Assembly: GCA_002409525.1 (NCBI GenBank) | Contig: DHNM01000040.1 | Span: forward strand, 52,447-97,086 | DNA: 44,640 nucleotides | Reading direction: 5' to 3' | Source of the DNA: Eubacterium sp. UBA5416 | Lineage (GTDB): Bacteria; Bacillota; Clostridia; Lachnospirales; Lachnospiraceae | Shown here: in pieces, positions 25,298-34,169 of the stretch | Layout of the letters: each line of letters begins with the position of its first letter | Position numbering within the stretch: position 1 is the stretch's first letter | The notes under the pieces: generated by a model | Seen by the model: the letters and a program-made list of their open reading frames with translations, nothing else | Databases searched by the model: none | Told to the model about the DNA's origin: nothing | Made by a program: the position numbers and the translations under genes

Positions 25298-25404
25298 TTT
25301 CCTATAAAGTGTGTATAGACCGCAGAAATAATGTGACTATTGATGTAAGAAGCATTTTCATCTTATCAGATATTATCTAAATCGACGTTAGAATGGAGGC
25401 TTTT

Positions 25405-26907
25405 ATGAAAAATAAGGAAAACCATGTACTAATTATCTCTGTTGTCCTCGTTGTTCTGTTTATACTGTTTGGCGCATTCTTTCCTAATACCCTTGGTACA
25501 GTGGCAGAAACATTGTTTTCACAAATCACAGAAAATTTTGGGTGGATGTATCTGATCACAGTGTTTGGCATGGTAATCTTTACAATCTTTCTGGCTGCCA
25601 GTCCCATGGGCAAATTAAAAATGGGCAAGACGGAGGATAAACCGGAGTTCAGTAATTTCCAATGGTTCACCATGTTATTCGGCGGCTCTATGGGAATCGG
25701 CCTTGTGTTTTATTCCGTGGCGGAACCACTCATGGATTATACCGCGCCTCCATCTGCAGCTCCGGAAACCGCGGCCGCGATGCATGAGTCTATGCAGACA
25801 GTGTTTTTCCATTGGGGGTTCCACCCATGGGTCATCTTTGCAGTCGGCGGCCTCGCACTCGGCTATTTTTCTTTTAAAAAAGACCGTCCGTTTCTGGTAA
25901 GCTCGGCATTTGAACCGTTAATTGGTGACAAGATAAACGGACCAATCGGAAAAGCAATTGATATTCTGGCTGTATTTGCAACTATATTTGGAGTCGCAAC
26001 CAGCCTTGGCCTGGGGGCATCGCAGATTATGGGGGGACTCAGTTATATATATGGAGTAAAAACAGGAACTGCTTTCACCTGTATCGTCATTGGAATTATA
26101 ACGATTGCTTTTACTCTCGCAACTATTTCCGGGCTTCAAAAAGGAATCCAACTGGTTGCAGATATAAAGATCTGGCTCTCCATTGCATTTATGATTTTTA
26201 TCTTTGTGTTCGGCGGTGCAGTTTTTATACTTGATCTGTTCACAAATTCGTTTGGCGGTTACCTGGGGAGTTTCATCAAAAAAAGTCTATGGATGGAAAA
26301 CAAGAATTTTGTCTCTGAATGGACAGTATTTTACTGGGCATGGTGGATTGCATGGGCACCTTTCTGCGGACAGTTCTGTGCAAGGGTTTCCAAAGGGCGG
26401 ACTGTCCGTGAATATCTGATTGTTGTCAGCGTCCTTCCGGCAATGTTTAGCTTTTTGTGGCTTGGTATCTACGGCGGAGCTGCATTTAATCTAAACAATC
26501 TTACCGGCGGTGAAATTTTAAATGCTGTAAACACCGATTATACCACTGGCCTTTTTGCATTGTTACGTGAGCTTCCCATATATGCTATAACGGCACCTTT
26601 AGCTATAATTTTAATTGTATTTAGCTTCTTAGGCTCCGCAAACTCTGCAACTTATGTATTATCTATGCTCACTGACCATGGAAACATGAACCCTGACAAA
26701 AAGCTTCGTGCCGGCTGGGGAATTGCCCAGGGTGCAGTGACCATTATCTGTATTATAGTAGGCGGAACTTCTGTACTTAAAATTTTACAGACAGCTTCCA
26801 TTGTGGCAGCATTTCCATACATGATAATCATGATTTTCATGTGTATTTCAATATATAAAGCCCTGTCAAAAGATGCAAAGGAGGAAGGGCTTACGAAATC
26901 GCATTGA
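25405..26907 (+). CDS. BCCT-family betaine/carnitine/choline transporter
   Basis: This is a 500-residue membrane carrier with twelve predicted helices, one of the trimethylammonium transporters. The signature lies in WAWWIAWAPFCGQFCARVSKG with the tryptophan box, and the substrate region SMGIGLVFYSVAEPLMDY is recognisable. The long osmosensing tails of BetP-type carriers are absent, which fits nutrient uptake rather than osmoprotection. The ATG at 25405 follows GGAGG by five bases; an in-frame ATG at 25393 contains that site and is unlikely. It is cotranscribed with an MttB-family methyltransferase gene 52 bases downstream, so it probably imports the quaternary amine that enzyme demethylates. 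Confidence 0.93.
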   Translation: MKNKENHVLIISVVLVVLFILFGAFFPNTLGTVAETLFSQITENFGWMYLITVFGMVIFTIFLAASPMGKLKMGKTEDKPEFSNFQWFTMLFGGSMGIGLVFYSVAEPLMDYTAPPSAAPETAAAMHESMQTVFFHWGFHPWVIFAVGGLALGYFSFKKDRPFLVSSAFEPLIGDKINGPIGKAIDILAVFATIFGVATSLGLGASQIMGGLSYIYGVKTGTAFTCIVIGIITIAFTLATISGLQKGIQLVADIKIWLSIAFMIFIFVFGGAVFILDLFTNSFGGYLGSFIKKSLWMENKNFVSEWTVFYWAWWIAWAPFCGQFCARVSKGRTVREYLIVVSVLPAMFSFLWLGIYGGAAFNLNNLTGGEILNAVNTDYTTGLFALLRELPIYAITAPLAIILIVFSFLGSANSATYVLSMLTDHGNMNPDKKLRAGWGIAQGAVTIICIIVGGTSVLKILQTASIVAAFPYMIIMIFMCISIYKALSKDAKEEGLTKSH

Positions 26908-26959
26908 TACATACATGTATTGAAAAATATATAAAGGAATAAACAGGAGGAAATTCAAT

Positions 26960-28372
26960 ATGAAAAGTTATGAACAATTAATTCACGAGTCATCTGTACG
27001 AATTCTGGAAAAAACAGGTATGCTTTTTGAACATCCAAAGGCAGTCCGTATACTGAAGGAAAACGGAATTGATGTTGACGATAATGGTGTTGCACGATTT
27101 AAAGAAGAACAGTTGATGTACTGGGTCAATATGGCACCTCATGCTTTTACCATGTTTGCACGAAACCCCAAATATAATATCACGGTTGGCGGAGATCATT
27201 TAAATCCTGCTCCGGGATATGGCTGTCCTTTTGTTGTAGATATGGAAGGTAACAAAAGGAATGCAAAAGTCGAAGATTTTATAAAATTTACAAAACTTTA
27301 TCACCAGCAGAAATCTTTTGATGTAAACGGCGGGATCATTGTCCAGCCATCTGACCTTCCTGTCGAAAATGCCACGCTGCTGATGTTTTACATGACATAT
27401 CTTTACTCCGACAAAGTACTGCTTACAGGGACCGCAGATGGAAAACAGGTTGCCGCAATGATGGATATGGCAAAGGCTGCATTTGGCGGAGAAGAAGAAT
27501 TCAAAAAGTATCCAAGACTGATTACCCTGATTAATACAGTAGCACCCCTTAAGCTGACAAATGTTATGACGGAAAGTTTATTTCAGTTTGTAGAAAATCG
27601 TCAGCCTGTTATCGTAGGTGCTCTCGGTCAGGCAGGTTCTACAACCCCGGTAACTCTCGCAGGCTCTATGGCCATTTCCAATGCTGAAGTGCTTGGAGGT
27701 ATTGCTTTGACACAGATGATTTCACCTGGCACACCTGTTGTATACGGATGTGAGACAACAACCGCCGACATGAGAAACGGAGCTACTGCAATAGGCGCTC
27801 CCGAGGGAGCCATCTGTTACAATATGGCAGGAAAATTAGCCGATTTTTATGGCATTCCAAGCCGTGCAGGCGGATGTTTAACAGATGCAAAAAAGGTTGA
27901 TGCCCAGGCAGGATACGAATCTATGATCACTTATATGGCCTGCCGTGATGCGAATATCAATTTTATGATTCATGCTGCCGGCATCATGGACGCATACGCG
28001 AGTATGTCCTATGAAAAGCTGATTGTTGATTTCGAGGTCATTGATTTTGTCGAAAGATATCACCGGTATTTCGATATCAACGAGGAAACTATTCCTGAAG
28101 ATCTGATCGACGAGCTTGGACACAGTGGTGTATACCTGACCGAGGACCACACACTGGAATTCTGCAGGACTGAACCCCTGACACCGGAAATATCAGTTCG
28201 AGGAACTGCGTCAGGAAATGCTCTTGAAAACAATATCGACCGAAAGATCACCAAGATGCTGGATAGCTATGTTCAGCCAGATCTTGATCCGGATATCGTC
28301 GACAAAATGCACAACATCCTGAATACACGTGGTGTAGACAAAAACCTAATCAAGCAAATCGAAAATATGTAA
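26960..28372 (+). CDS. MttB-superfamily (non-pyrrolysine) methyltransferase
   Basis: This 470-residue TIM-barrel enzyme belongs to the trimethylamine methyltransferase superfamily. Its reading frame has no internal TAG, and the segment around residues 300-330 (SRAGGCLTDAKKVDAQAGYE) replaces the pyrrolysine region of true MttB. Characterised non-pyrrolysine members (MtgB, MtpB, MtcB and others) move a methyl from glycine betaine, proline betaine or carnitine to a corrinoid protein. The upstream BCCT transporter supports such a substrate. Neither the corrinoid partner nor a corrinoid:tetrahydrofolate methyltransferase nor a RamA-like activator lies in the window. AGGAGG precedes the ATG. The substrate cannot be told from sequence. 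Confidence 0.92.
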   Translation: MKSYEQLIHESSVRILEKTGMLFEHPKAVRILKENGIDVDDNGVARFKEEQLMYWVNMAPHAFTMFARNPKYNITVGGDHLNPAPGYGCPFVVDMEGNKRNAKVEDFIKFTKLYHQQKSFDVNGGIIVQPSDLPVENATLLMFYMTYLYSDKVLLTGTADGKQVAAMMDMAKAAFGGEEEFKKYPRLITLINTVAPLKLTNVMTESLFQFVENRQPVIVGALGQAGSTTPVTLAGSMAISNAEVLGGIALTQMISPGTPVVYGCETTTADMRNGATAIGAPEGAICYNMAGKLADFYGIPSRAGGCLTDAKKVDAQAGYESMITYMACRDANINFMIHAAGIMDAYASMSYEKLIVDFEVIDFVERYHRYFDINEETIPEDLIDELGHSGVYLTEDHTLEFCRTEPLTPEISVRGTASGNALENNIDRKITKMLDSYVQPDLDPDIVDKMHNILNTRGVDKNLIKQIENM

Positions 28373-28382
28373 AATGATACAA

Positions 28383-28531
28383 GGGTCAAAAGGTTATGCG
28401 TTTCATGCTAGCATGAAAAAGCATAACCTTGGGACCCGAACAAACATGAGAATGTAGCCCGACAGGGCGGAATTCACCCTACGAAAATTCACAGGGAAAC
28501 TCGTGCTCTTTTTCATGTCCACATGAAAAAG
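28383..28531 (+). repeat. Dispersed hairpin element, copy 1
   Basis: The gap between mttB and the convergent LysR gene holds three structured parts. The first is a long hairpin at 28383-28437: GGGTC with GACCC, AAGGTTATGC with GCATAACCTT, and inner TTCATGC with GCATGAA. The second is a small fold at 28453-28482 with GTAG/CTAC and GCCC/GGGC. The third is a hairpin CTTTTTCATGT/ACATGAAAAAG at 28508-28531. The stretch ACCTTGGGACCCG through CATGAGAATG recurs, inverted, at the right end of the window, so this is a repeated element and not only a terminator. No ORF lies inside it. Confidence 0.75.
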
Positions 28532-28596
28532 GCATAGACACTGCACCCATGAAAAGTCCCCACCTCAACAGATATTCGAATTGCGTGATCTCTCTT

Positions 28597-29538
28597 TTAT
28601 CTTAAACAATCCCCCAACTTAGGCCCCAGTTTTTTACAAACATCATTGAATTTCGGAAGATAAGGATTTTTATTCTTACCGGAATAGATTAGCATAATCC
28701 CGGATTTTGTTTTGCACTTCGATAGAGGAATCACTCTTACTTCATTCTGATTCATAGCAGAAAAGCAGCAATTTGATACTGCAATACGTTTTCCACGTTT
28801 TAGTTCCATTGCAAGAGTAAATTCATTATCTACATTTTTTATATCTCCGTAATTTAATCCTACTTCCTGACACACCTTATAGACAAATTTCCAATATTCC
28901 ATGTTAAATCCGTCATGCATCGCCACAAGAGGCTGGTCTTTCAATTCTTTGATTGAAATCTCCTTTTTATCAAAAAGAGGATGGTTGTTAGCAAAGATGA
29001 TACATGGGTCAAGTTGAAAAATCAGTTCTGATTTCAATCCACAGGTTAATTTTTCGGGAATAGATTCAGAAACCATAAAAGCTGCATCATATTCTTCGGT
29101 CAGCAGTTTATCATACACGGCTGCAGACGTATCCCTATTAATAATATACTCCACATTGGGAAACTGTTTTTCAAACTCTGAACTGATAGGAAGCAGATAA
29201 TCGTCCATGGAAGTCCAGTTTACATCACCGATAGTCAAATTCTGTGTCAGGTTCTGCTGCTGTAAGAATGCATCATCCAGTGCCTTTTCTGCCTGTTCCA
29301 TCATCTGCTGAAAAGAAAAAGCAAGACTTTTTCCTGCGTTTGTCAGCGTGACATGCTTTTTATGCCTGATAAAAAGTACAAGCCCCAGAGTCAGTTCCAG
29401 ATTCAAAATATTACGGCTGACTGATGCCTGGGTCATATAAAGTACCTCAGCTGCCTTTGTAAAATTTTCATACTTTGCGGCAGTAAGAAAAACCTCAACC
29501 TGTTGAAAAGTGATCCCCGATAATCTTGAAATTTTCAC
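28597..29538 (-). CDS. LysR-family transcriptional regulator
   Basis: This 313-residue regulator has an N-terminal winged helix (ITFQQVEVFLTAAKYENFTK, recognition helix in QASVSRNILNLE) and a C-terminal effector-binding fold. Translation begins at a GTG (29538) after GGAG. It lies 35 bases after the M28 peptidase gene on the same strand, so it is probably the last gene of the long Opp-glycan operon. It is also convergent with the mttB gene, so regulation of the betaine locus is possible. A LysR-style inverted repeat near the BCCT promoter (25140-25158) keeps that option open. The ligand is unknown. Confidence 0.93.
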   Translation of the reverse strand: MKISRLSGITFQQVEVFLTAAKYENFTKAAEVLYMTQASVSRNILNLELTLGLVLFIRHKKHVTLTNAGKSLAFSFQQMMEQAEKALDDAFLQQQNLTQNLTIGDVNWTSMDDYLLPISSEFEKQFPNVEYIINRDTSAAVYDKLLTEEYDAAFMVSESIPEKLTCGLKSELIFQLDPCIIFANNHPLFDKKEISIKELKDQPLVAMHDGFNMEYWKFVYKVCQEVGLNYGDIKNVDNEFTLAMELKRGKRIAVSNCCFSAMNQNEVRVIPLSKCKTKSGIMLIYSGKNKNPYLPKFNDVCKKLGPKLGDCLR

Positions 29539-29573
29539 TTTTTCTCCATCCCCAATCTTTCCTCATCAAAGTC

Positions 29574-30821
29574 TTACATCTCATCGAAGTACGTATTCAG
29601 TTTTTTCTCCATCTCTTTCGGAATTTCACGTTTGAATGGAAAGATCTCGATATTTGCAAGGTTCTTTGCTATACAAAGCAAAACACCGGCACTTCTCCTG
29701 AGTGACCATGGAGAGATAAGATCTATGGTGTCAAAACGTGTGTGCATGCCGAAACCGTCCCGATTCAATGTCATGGCAGGGATTCCCTTCCATGCGAAGC
29801 TGTTTGAGTCGCTGCCCCAGATTTCATTCTTGATTGAAACGCCCATTCCCGCTTCATGCATCATGTAGGAAAGTATCTCGCATACGCGTGAGTCCGCGGT
29901 AACTCCAAGGACAGTACCTCCGATCAGCTGACCGGCAAGATCTACATTCATGTTAAATCTGTGTTTATCAAGTTCTGCCTCGTGTGCTTTTACATAAGCC
30001 TGGCTGCCGCAAAGTCCCACTTCCTCTGCACCAAACCAGATAAATTCGATGGTGCGCCTCGGTGCGTTTTTTACAAAATATCTAGCCAATTCCATAATAA
30101 TAGCCGCTCCGGCAAGATTGTCATATGCTCCCGGACCCTGAGGCACAGAATCATAATGAGCACTTAAAGTCAGAATTTCATCCGGCTGATCACTGCCTTC
30201 AATCTTTGCGGTAATGTTTCTGGATGAACGTCTCACCTTTTTCTGCTGAAGAATCAATTTTACATGAGTCGCACCTTTTTCAACCAGTTCCATCGCATCC
30301 CGATAATGAATATTCACTCCCTGAATTGGTGTCTCATCGACATCCTTCAGTCGATAGCCGGCTGGTTTTAAGTCTTCTCCCTTATCGATCGGAGTACCGG
30401 ATATCGTGATAAATCCAACAGCCCCCGCATCCATAAGTTCCTGATAGACCGCCTTTTTTACAGGTCCGTTAATCATAACAATCTTACCCCTCGCATAGGA
30501 AAGACTGATATCATCTCCATTTTCAGCGTACAGAAACGGAGCTGTAATACCATTTTTCGGAGTGCTTCCACATCTTTGATATCCGGTCACCTGATATTCC
30601 TTTTCATAAGGCTGCGTGACAATCAAACGCTCTTCTGTAATTTCATAGGTTGAGAATAAAAAATCCTCGGAAGATCCGGTAAGACCCGATTCTGCCAATG
30701 TCTGTAATATCTCATCCCCGGCCTTTTCTTCACCTTCCGTGCCGGCTTCCCTGATATATTTGAATTTTTCCATGAACTCATATTGTCTTTTTCCACTAAT
30801 TTCATCATAATCTGATTTCAT
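29574..30821 (-). CDS. M28-family zinc aminopeptidase with PA domain
   Basis: This is a 415-residue metallopeptidase that probably removes N-terminal residues from short peptides. The di-zinc ligands are visible: His222 in SAHYDSV, Asp234 in GAYDNLAG, Glu266-Glu267 in GAEEVG, Asp294 in NVDLAG and His360 in GMHTRFDT. A protease-associated domain is inserted at about residues 80-195. There is no signal peptide, so it acts in the cytoplasm. AGGAGG precedes the ATG. It lies 24 bases after the transglutaminase-like gene, in the operon headed by the oligopeptide importer, which suits digestion of imported peptides. Confidence 0.93.
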   Translation of the reverse strand: MKSDYDEISGKRQYEFMEKFKYIREAGTEGEEKAGDEILQTLAESGLTGSSEDFLFSTYEITEERLIVTQPYEKEYQVTGYQRCGSTPKNGITAPFLYAENGDDISLSYARGKIVMINGPVKKAVYQELMDAGAVGFITISGTPIDKGEDLKPAGYRLKDVDETPIQGVNIHYRDAMELVEKGATHVKLILQQKKVRRSSRNITAKIEGSDQPDEILTLSAHYDSVPQGPGAYDNLAGAAIIMELARYFVKNAPRRTIEFIWFGAEEVGLCGSQAYVKAHEAELDKHRFNMNVDLAGQLIGGTVLGVTADSRVCEILSYMMHEAGMGVSIKNEIWGSDSNSFAWKGIPAMTLNRDGFGMHTRFDTIDLISPWSLRRSAGVLLCIAKNLANIEIFPFKREIPKEMEKKLNTYFDEM

Positions 30822-30845
30822 AATCTTGTCCTCCTTTCGTATTCT

Positions 30846-33380
30846 TCATGTTCCTTCTTCTTTCGAGTTCTCTGAACTCTCTTGATTCTCTTCTACCGCT
30901 TCCATGATTCGAATGAGCATATCACCGGTCCCCACATTGTATCCACTTTGTGCATAGACACAGTGAAGCTTTCGATCAGTGACAAAGATCAGGGGCAGTT
31001 TTTCATGATCAACATACATACGCCTGCCAAGCATCTCAATATTTTGTGTGAAATCATCAAAGTAGACACGGATCTTTGGAAATCTGTGTAAAACTTCGGA
31101 GATATTCCGGTTTTTTAAATCCTCGTTCGAACGAACGATAAATATCATATGCCTCTCATATTCATCGTATTCTTCCTGATGCTCCAGAAGTTCATTTAAG
31201 ATGTGCACTGTTGGCTCACGGTTCCCTTCCAGCCAGAAAAATATATACTTGTGCTCATCGCTGATCCGGCTTCCACTGATCTGTTCTCCTGCCCGGTTTC
31301 GAATAAAGAAGTTCGGCATCTCGATATCCAAAAGCATATCTTCAAGATCAGCCTGTCTCATCTTCAGCATGATTTGTTTTTCCTGCTTTTGACTTAAATC
31401 AAACTCGATTTTATTCATCAATGCAGAACCATTTGGCAGTCGGGATGCCGTCAGAATTCGATATGTTCCCGGTCGCAGACTCAACCGCAGTTTTCCTTCC
31501 TTCCACTCATAATCTGTGAAGTCCAGTGAACGGAACACTCCATCCTCTACCCGGGAAATGCTCCAGTTTTGAAAATAGAACCAGGAATCATCCGTCTCTG
31601 ACGTCAATGTCAAGCTGCAGTTACAGGTTTCTCTTTCCAGTACCGGAACAAATTGATTCTTTGTCCAATATTCAACCGCCCTCGTAACGGGATTTAATCT
31701 GGCGGGTATGCCAAGTGTACGTGCAGCCGCCACAAAAAGTACTTTTTTAGACCTTGTACTGGCCGTCCCAAGTTTCAGGCATGCCACAGGTGTTGAGATG
31801 AGTTTCTCATATTCTCTCTCCGATCCGGAAGCGATATTCTCAGAAATCCAGTCCCAGATTTTCCCGGGATCTGTCTGAAAGCTTTCCTTCTCCTGATCTG
31901 AAAACGTCTCGGAGATCTTCTTTCGATAGGCGGATAATACCTCATCCTCCACTCTGGGATTCAGCACATAAGAGATAAACATCTCCTTGTCCTGCCGGTA
32001 CTCTTCCCAATAAGGAAGCGCATATCGCAGATGTTCTTCCAGAATCCATTTTCTGCAGTCAGCCTGATCTTTCAAAGTAAGGCATACAAGCATCTGTTCT
32101 CTCAAGTATCTGGTTTCTTCATCCGCTGTCCGGAACGCTTCCCTGTCCGGATTCATAAACCTGCTGATTTTATTCTGACGCAGCACCGCCGCCTCTTTCA
32201 ATCGTTTATCATTCTCTCTGATCTGCTCGATGCCCGGCGCTTCCGTGTGAAGCGGAGTATCTCGCGGAGCGGCCATATCAAAGGGTGTCCATGTGTTCCC
32301 CCGATCTTCTTCGAAATCCCGATTCCGTTTCTTTTCTGAAACCATAACTACGCAGTGATCATCTTTTCGCACATCGATATAGGTCTCTCCGGATCGTTCA
32401 CCATGTGCTCCGGAAACAGCATAGACATGAAGGGTACCAAATCCTGTGAAAAGCTGTGTTGTTCCTTTATGATCTGTTCTTGTCTCTGCAATGGGAACAA
32501 GCTGCGCATAATTAACTACTTCAAAGAAGACACGCGCGTCTGCTGCCGGCTTTCCATATTTGTCTTTCACCTCGACAGTAATCTGCCTCACCACTGCATA
32601 GCGGTCCAGTTCATTTAATAATGTGACCGTCTGACTCTTTCCGATCAGATTACTCTCATCCTGTTTCGAATCGAATTTCCTGGATTGAATCATCATTGCG
32701 CGAGAAGATGCATTTAAAAACCAGCCATGGTTTAAAATCGGCTGTGGTTCGCAGGCTCCGGTAAAATACCAGGTCCCGCCACACCACATTTCCACCCAAG
32801 CGTGATTATCATCGCAATGTGCCCAATAGGGCGCATAAATCTGCCGCGATGGAATTCCAACACTTCGAAGTGCGTTCACCATAAAGACTGATTCCTCGCC
32901 GCATCTTCCGATTCCTCTTTGATAAACACCCAGTGCAGACAGAGTCCTCTCATCCGTACTCTGATAAGAAGCCTCCCCGGCACACCAGTAATTTACTTCC
33001 AGCAAGGCTTCTTTTTCGTCAAGCCCATTGATGCGGTCTTTTAATTTATCATAGAACAAGTTCCTGCAGGGACGTATTTCTTCCTCATTCACTCTGTGGA
33101 AAAGGACATAATTTAGATAAATATCCTCCGGCAGACTGCGGACCTCACTGGATTCCTCATAAAGACGATATCCATGACTTGCATAATCAAGGAAATATTC
33201 AAATGGGTAATTTCCTATGTCGCTGTAGGGCATGAACGCATATAGGTACTTTACAGCCAGAGCCACTTCATACTTACAGGCTGCAGTTTTTTTCTCTATA
33301 TTTGAAAATATCTCCGGGAGTTCCTCTTTTCTTTTGCTATACTCCCCCTCAATTCGCTGCCTGCTTTGCTCTAAAAACAT
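30846..33380 (-). CDS. Multidomain transglutaminase-like protein
   Basis: This 844-residue protein has no signal peptide. Residues about 130-235 form a transglutaminase-core fold with the catalytic cysteine in RCGEES (about 160) and histidine in DNHAWVEMW (about 193); the third acid may be Glu in ACEPQP (about 211). A beta-sandwich of CNA-B or carboxypeptidase-regulatory type follows (about 265-350). A second transglutaminase-like unit (about 535-575) has GTASTRSKKVLF, so its cysteine is lost. The C-terminus (about 690-830) resembles a TlpA/thioredoxin fold without CxxC. The ATG at 33380, eight bases after GAGG, is preferred over a GTG at 33389 that overlaps cutC. Transglutaminase folds include amidases and peptide:N-glycanase; its reaction is unknown. 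Confidence 0.78.
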   Translation of the reverse strand: MFLEQSRQRIEGEYSKRKEELPEIFSNIEKKTAACKYEVALAVKYLYAFMPYSDIGNYPFEYFLDYASHGYRLYEESSEVRSLPEDIYLNYVLFHRVNEEEIRPCRNLFYDKLKDRINGLDEKEALLEVNYWCAGEASYQSTDERTLSALGVYQRGIGRCGEESVFMVNALRSVGIPSRQIYAPYWAHCDDNHAWVEMWCGGTWYFTGACEPQPILNHGWFLNASSRAMMIQSRKFDSKQDESNLIGKSQTVTLLNELDRYAVVRQITVEVKDKYGKPAADARVFFEVVNYAQLVPIAETRTDHKGTTQLFTGFGTLHVYAVSGAHGERSGETYIDVRKDDHCVVMVSEKKRNRDFEEDRGNTWTPFDMAAPRDTPLHTEAPGIEQIRENDKRLKEAAVLRQNKISRFMNPDREAFRTADEETRYLREQMLVCLTLKDQADCRKWILEEHLRYALPYWEEYRQDKEMFISYVLNPRVEDEVLSAYRKKISETFSDQEKESFQTDPGKIWDWISENIASGSEREYEKLISTPVACLKLGTASTRSKKVLFVAAARTLGIPARLNPVTRAVEYWTKNQFVPVLERETCNCSLTLTSETDDSWFYFQNWSISRVEDGVFRSLDFTDYEWKEGKLRLSLRPGTYRILTASRLPNGSALMNKIEFDLSQKQEKQIMLKMRQADLEDMLLDIEMPNFFIRNRAGEQISGSRISDEHKYIFFWLEGNREPTVHILNELLEHQEEYDEYERHMIFIVRSNEDLKNRNISEVLHRFPKIRVYFDDFTQNIEMLGRRMYVDHEKLPLIFVTDRKLHCVYAQSGYNVGTGDMLIRIMEAVEENQESSENSKEEGT

Positions 33381-33385
33381 CTTAT

Positions 33386-34141
33386 TCACCTCATCTGCAG
33401 TCTGTTTATTGTCTTTCTTGCTTCTTTTATGTTATCTTCGTCCGTCCGCCAGATCTCATATTCATTCATTCCGGGAGCGCCCATGTTTACATTTTTCTTT
33501 CGGTAAGTCATGGGGCTTTCAAGTACTCTCTTTCCAGACATATGATAGTCCGTGGCACCTGTGTATTCATATAATTCTTCGATCACCTGAGCATTTACTC
33601 CGCTTCCCGCCAAGATAGCAATCTTTCCATCGGCTTCCCGGACCAGCTCACGGATCAGTTCTCTGCCGTCGATGCCTAGGTTCTCCTGGCCGGAGGTCAG
33701 GATTGTATCGATGCCCAGGCTTATTGCCTGTTCCAGCGTGGCAAACGGATCCCTGCATACATCGAATGCACGGTGAAGTGTCACAGACATATCTCCCCGT
33801 GTATCCATGAGAATCTTCATACGATCCAGATCTAACGTCCCATCAGCTTTCAGGATGCCGATGACGATCCCGTCAGCTCCCATATCGCGAAATGAACCGA
33901 CCGCATCACAGATCAGTTTGAATTCATAGTCCGTGTAACAGAAATCCCCGAATCTCGGCCGGATCAGTACATGAATACGGATATTCGTATTTTTTCGGAC
34001 TTCATTAAAAAGCCACGGATCCGGCGTAGTTCCGCCGATGAGCAGGTTCTGGCACAGTTCTATCCGGTCTGCACCGCCTTTTTCTGCTGCGATGGCAGAT
34101 TCCACAGAATCCACACAGGCCTCTAATGTTATATGTTCCAT
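33386..34141 (-). CDS. cutC: CutC-family TIM-barrel protein
   Basis: This 251-residue protein has the CutC features: start EHITLEACVDSVESA, then ADRIELCQNLLIGGTTP, and the VTLHRAFDVCRDP segment. The family name comes from an Escherichia coli copper-tolerance phenotype that is now disputed. Here the gene lies between an alpha-fucosidase and a transglutaminase-like gene, which points to a catabolic rather than metal role; that is inference. AAGGAG precedes the ATG at 34141 by six bases, and its stop lies next to the start of the following gene. The family call is firm, the function unknown. Confidence 0.88.
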   Translation of the reverse strand: MEHITLEACVDSVESAIAAEKGGADRIELCQNLLIGGTTPDPWLFNEVRKNTNIRIHVLIRPRFGDFCYTDYEFKLICDAVGSFRDMGADGIVIGILKADGTLDLDRMKILMDTRGDMSVTLHRAFDVCRDPFATLEQAISLGIDTILTSGQENLGIDGRELIRELVREADGKIAILAGSGVNAQVIEELYEYTGATDYHMSGKRVLESPMTYRKKNVNMGAPGMNEYEIWRTDEDNIKEARKTINRLQMR

Positions 34142-34169
34142 GTTATTCTCCTTAAGTTTTATACAAAAG

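Noticed and set aside
25211..25404. Sigma-54 promoter before the BCCT gene
   Set aside because: No TGGCAC-N5-TTGCA-like pair with correct spacing is present; sigma-A-type boxes fit better.
26960..28372. Pyrrolysine-containing trimethylamine methyltransferase
   Set aside because: The frame is full length with no internal TAG, so this is the non-pyrrolysine subgroup.
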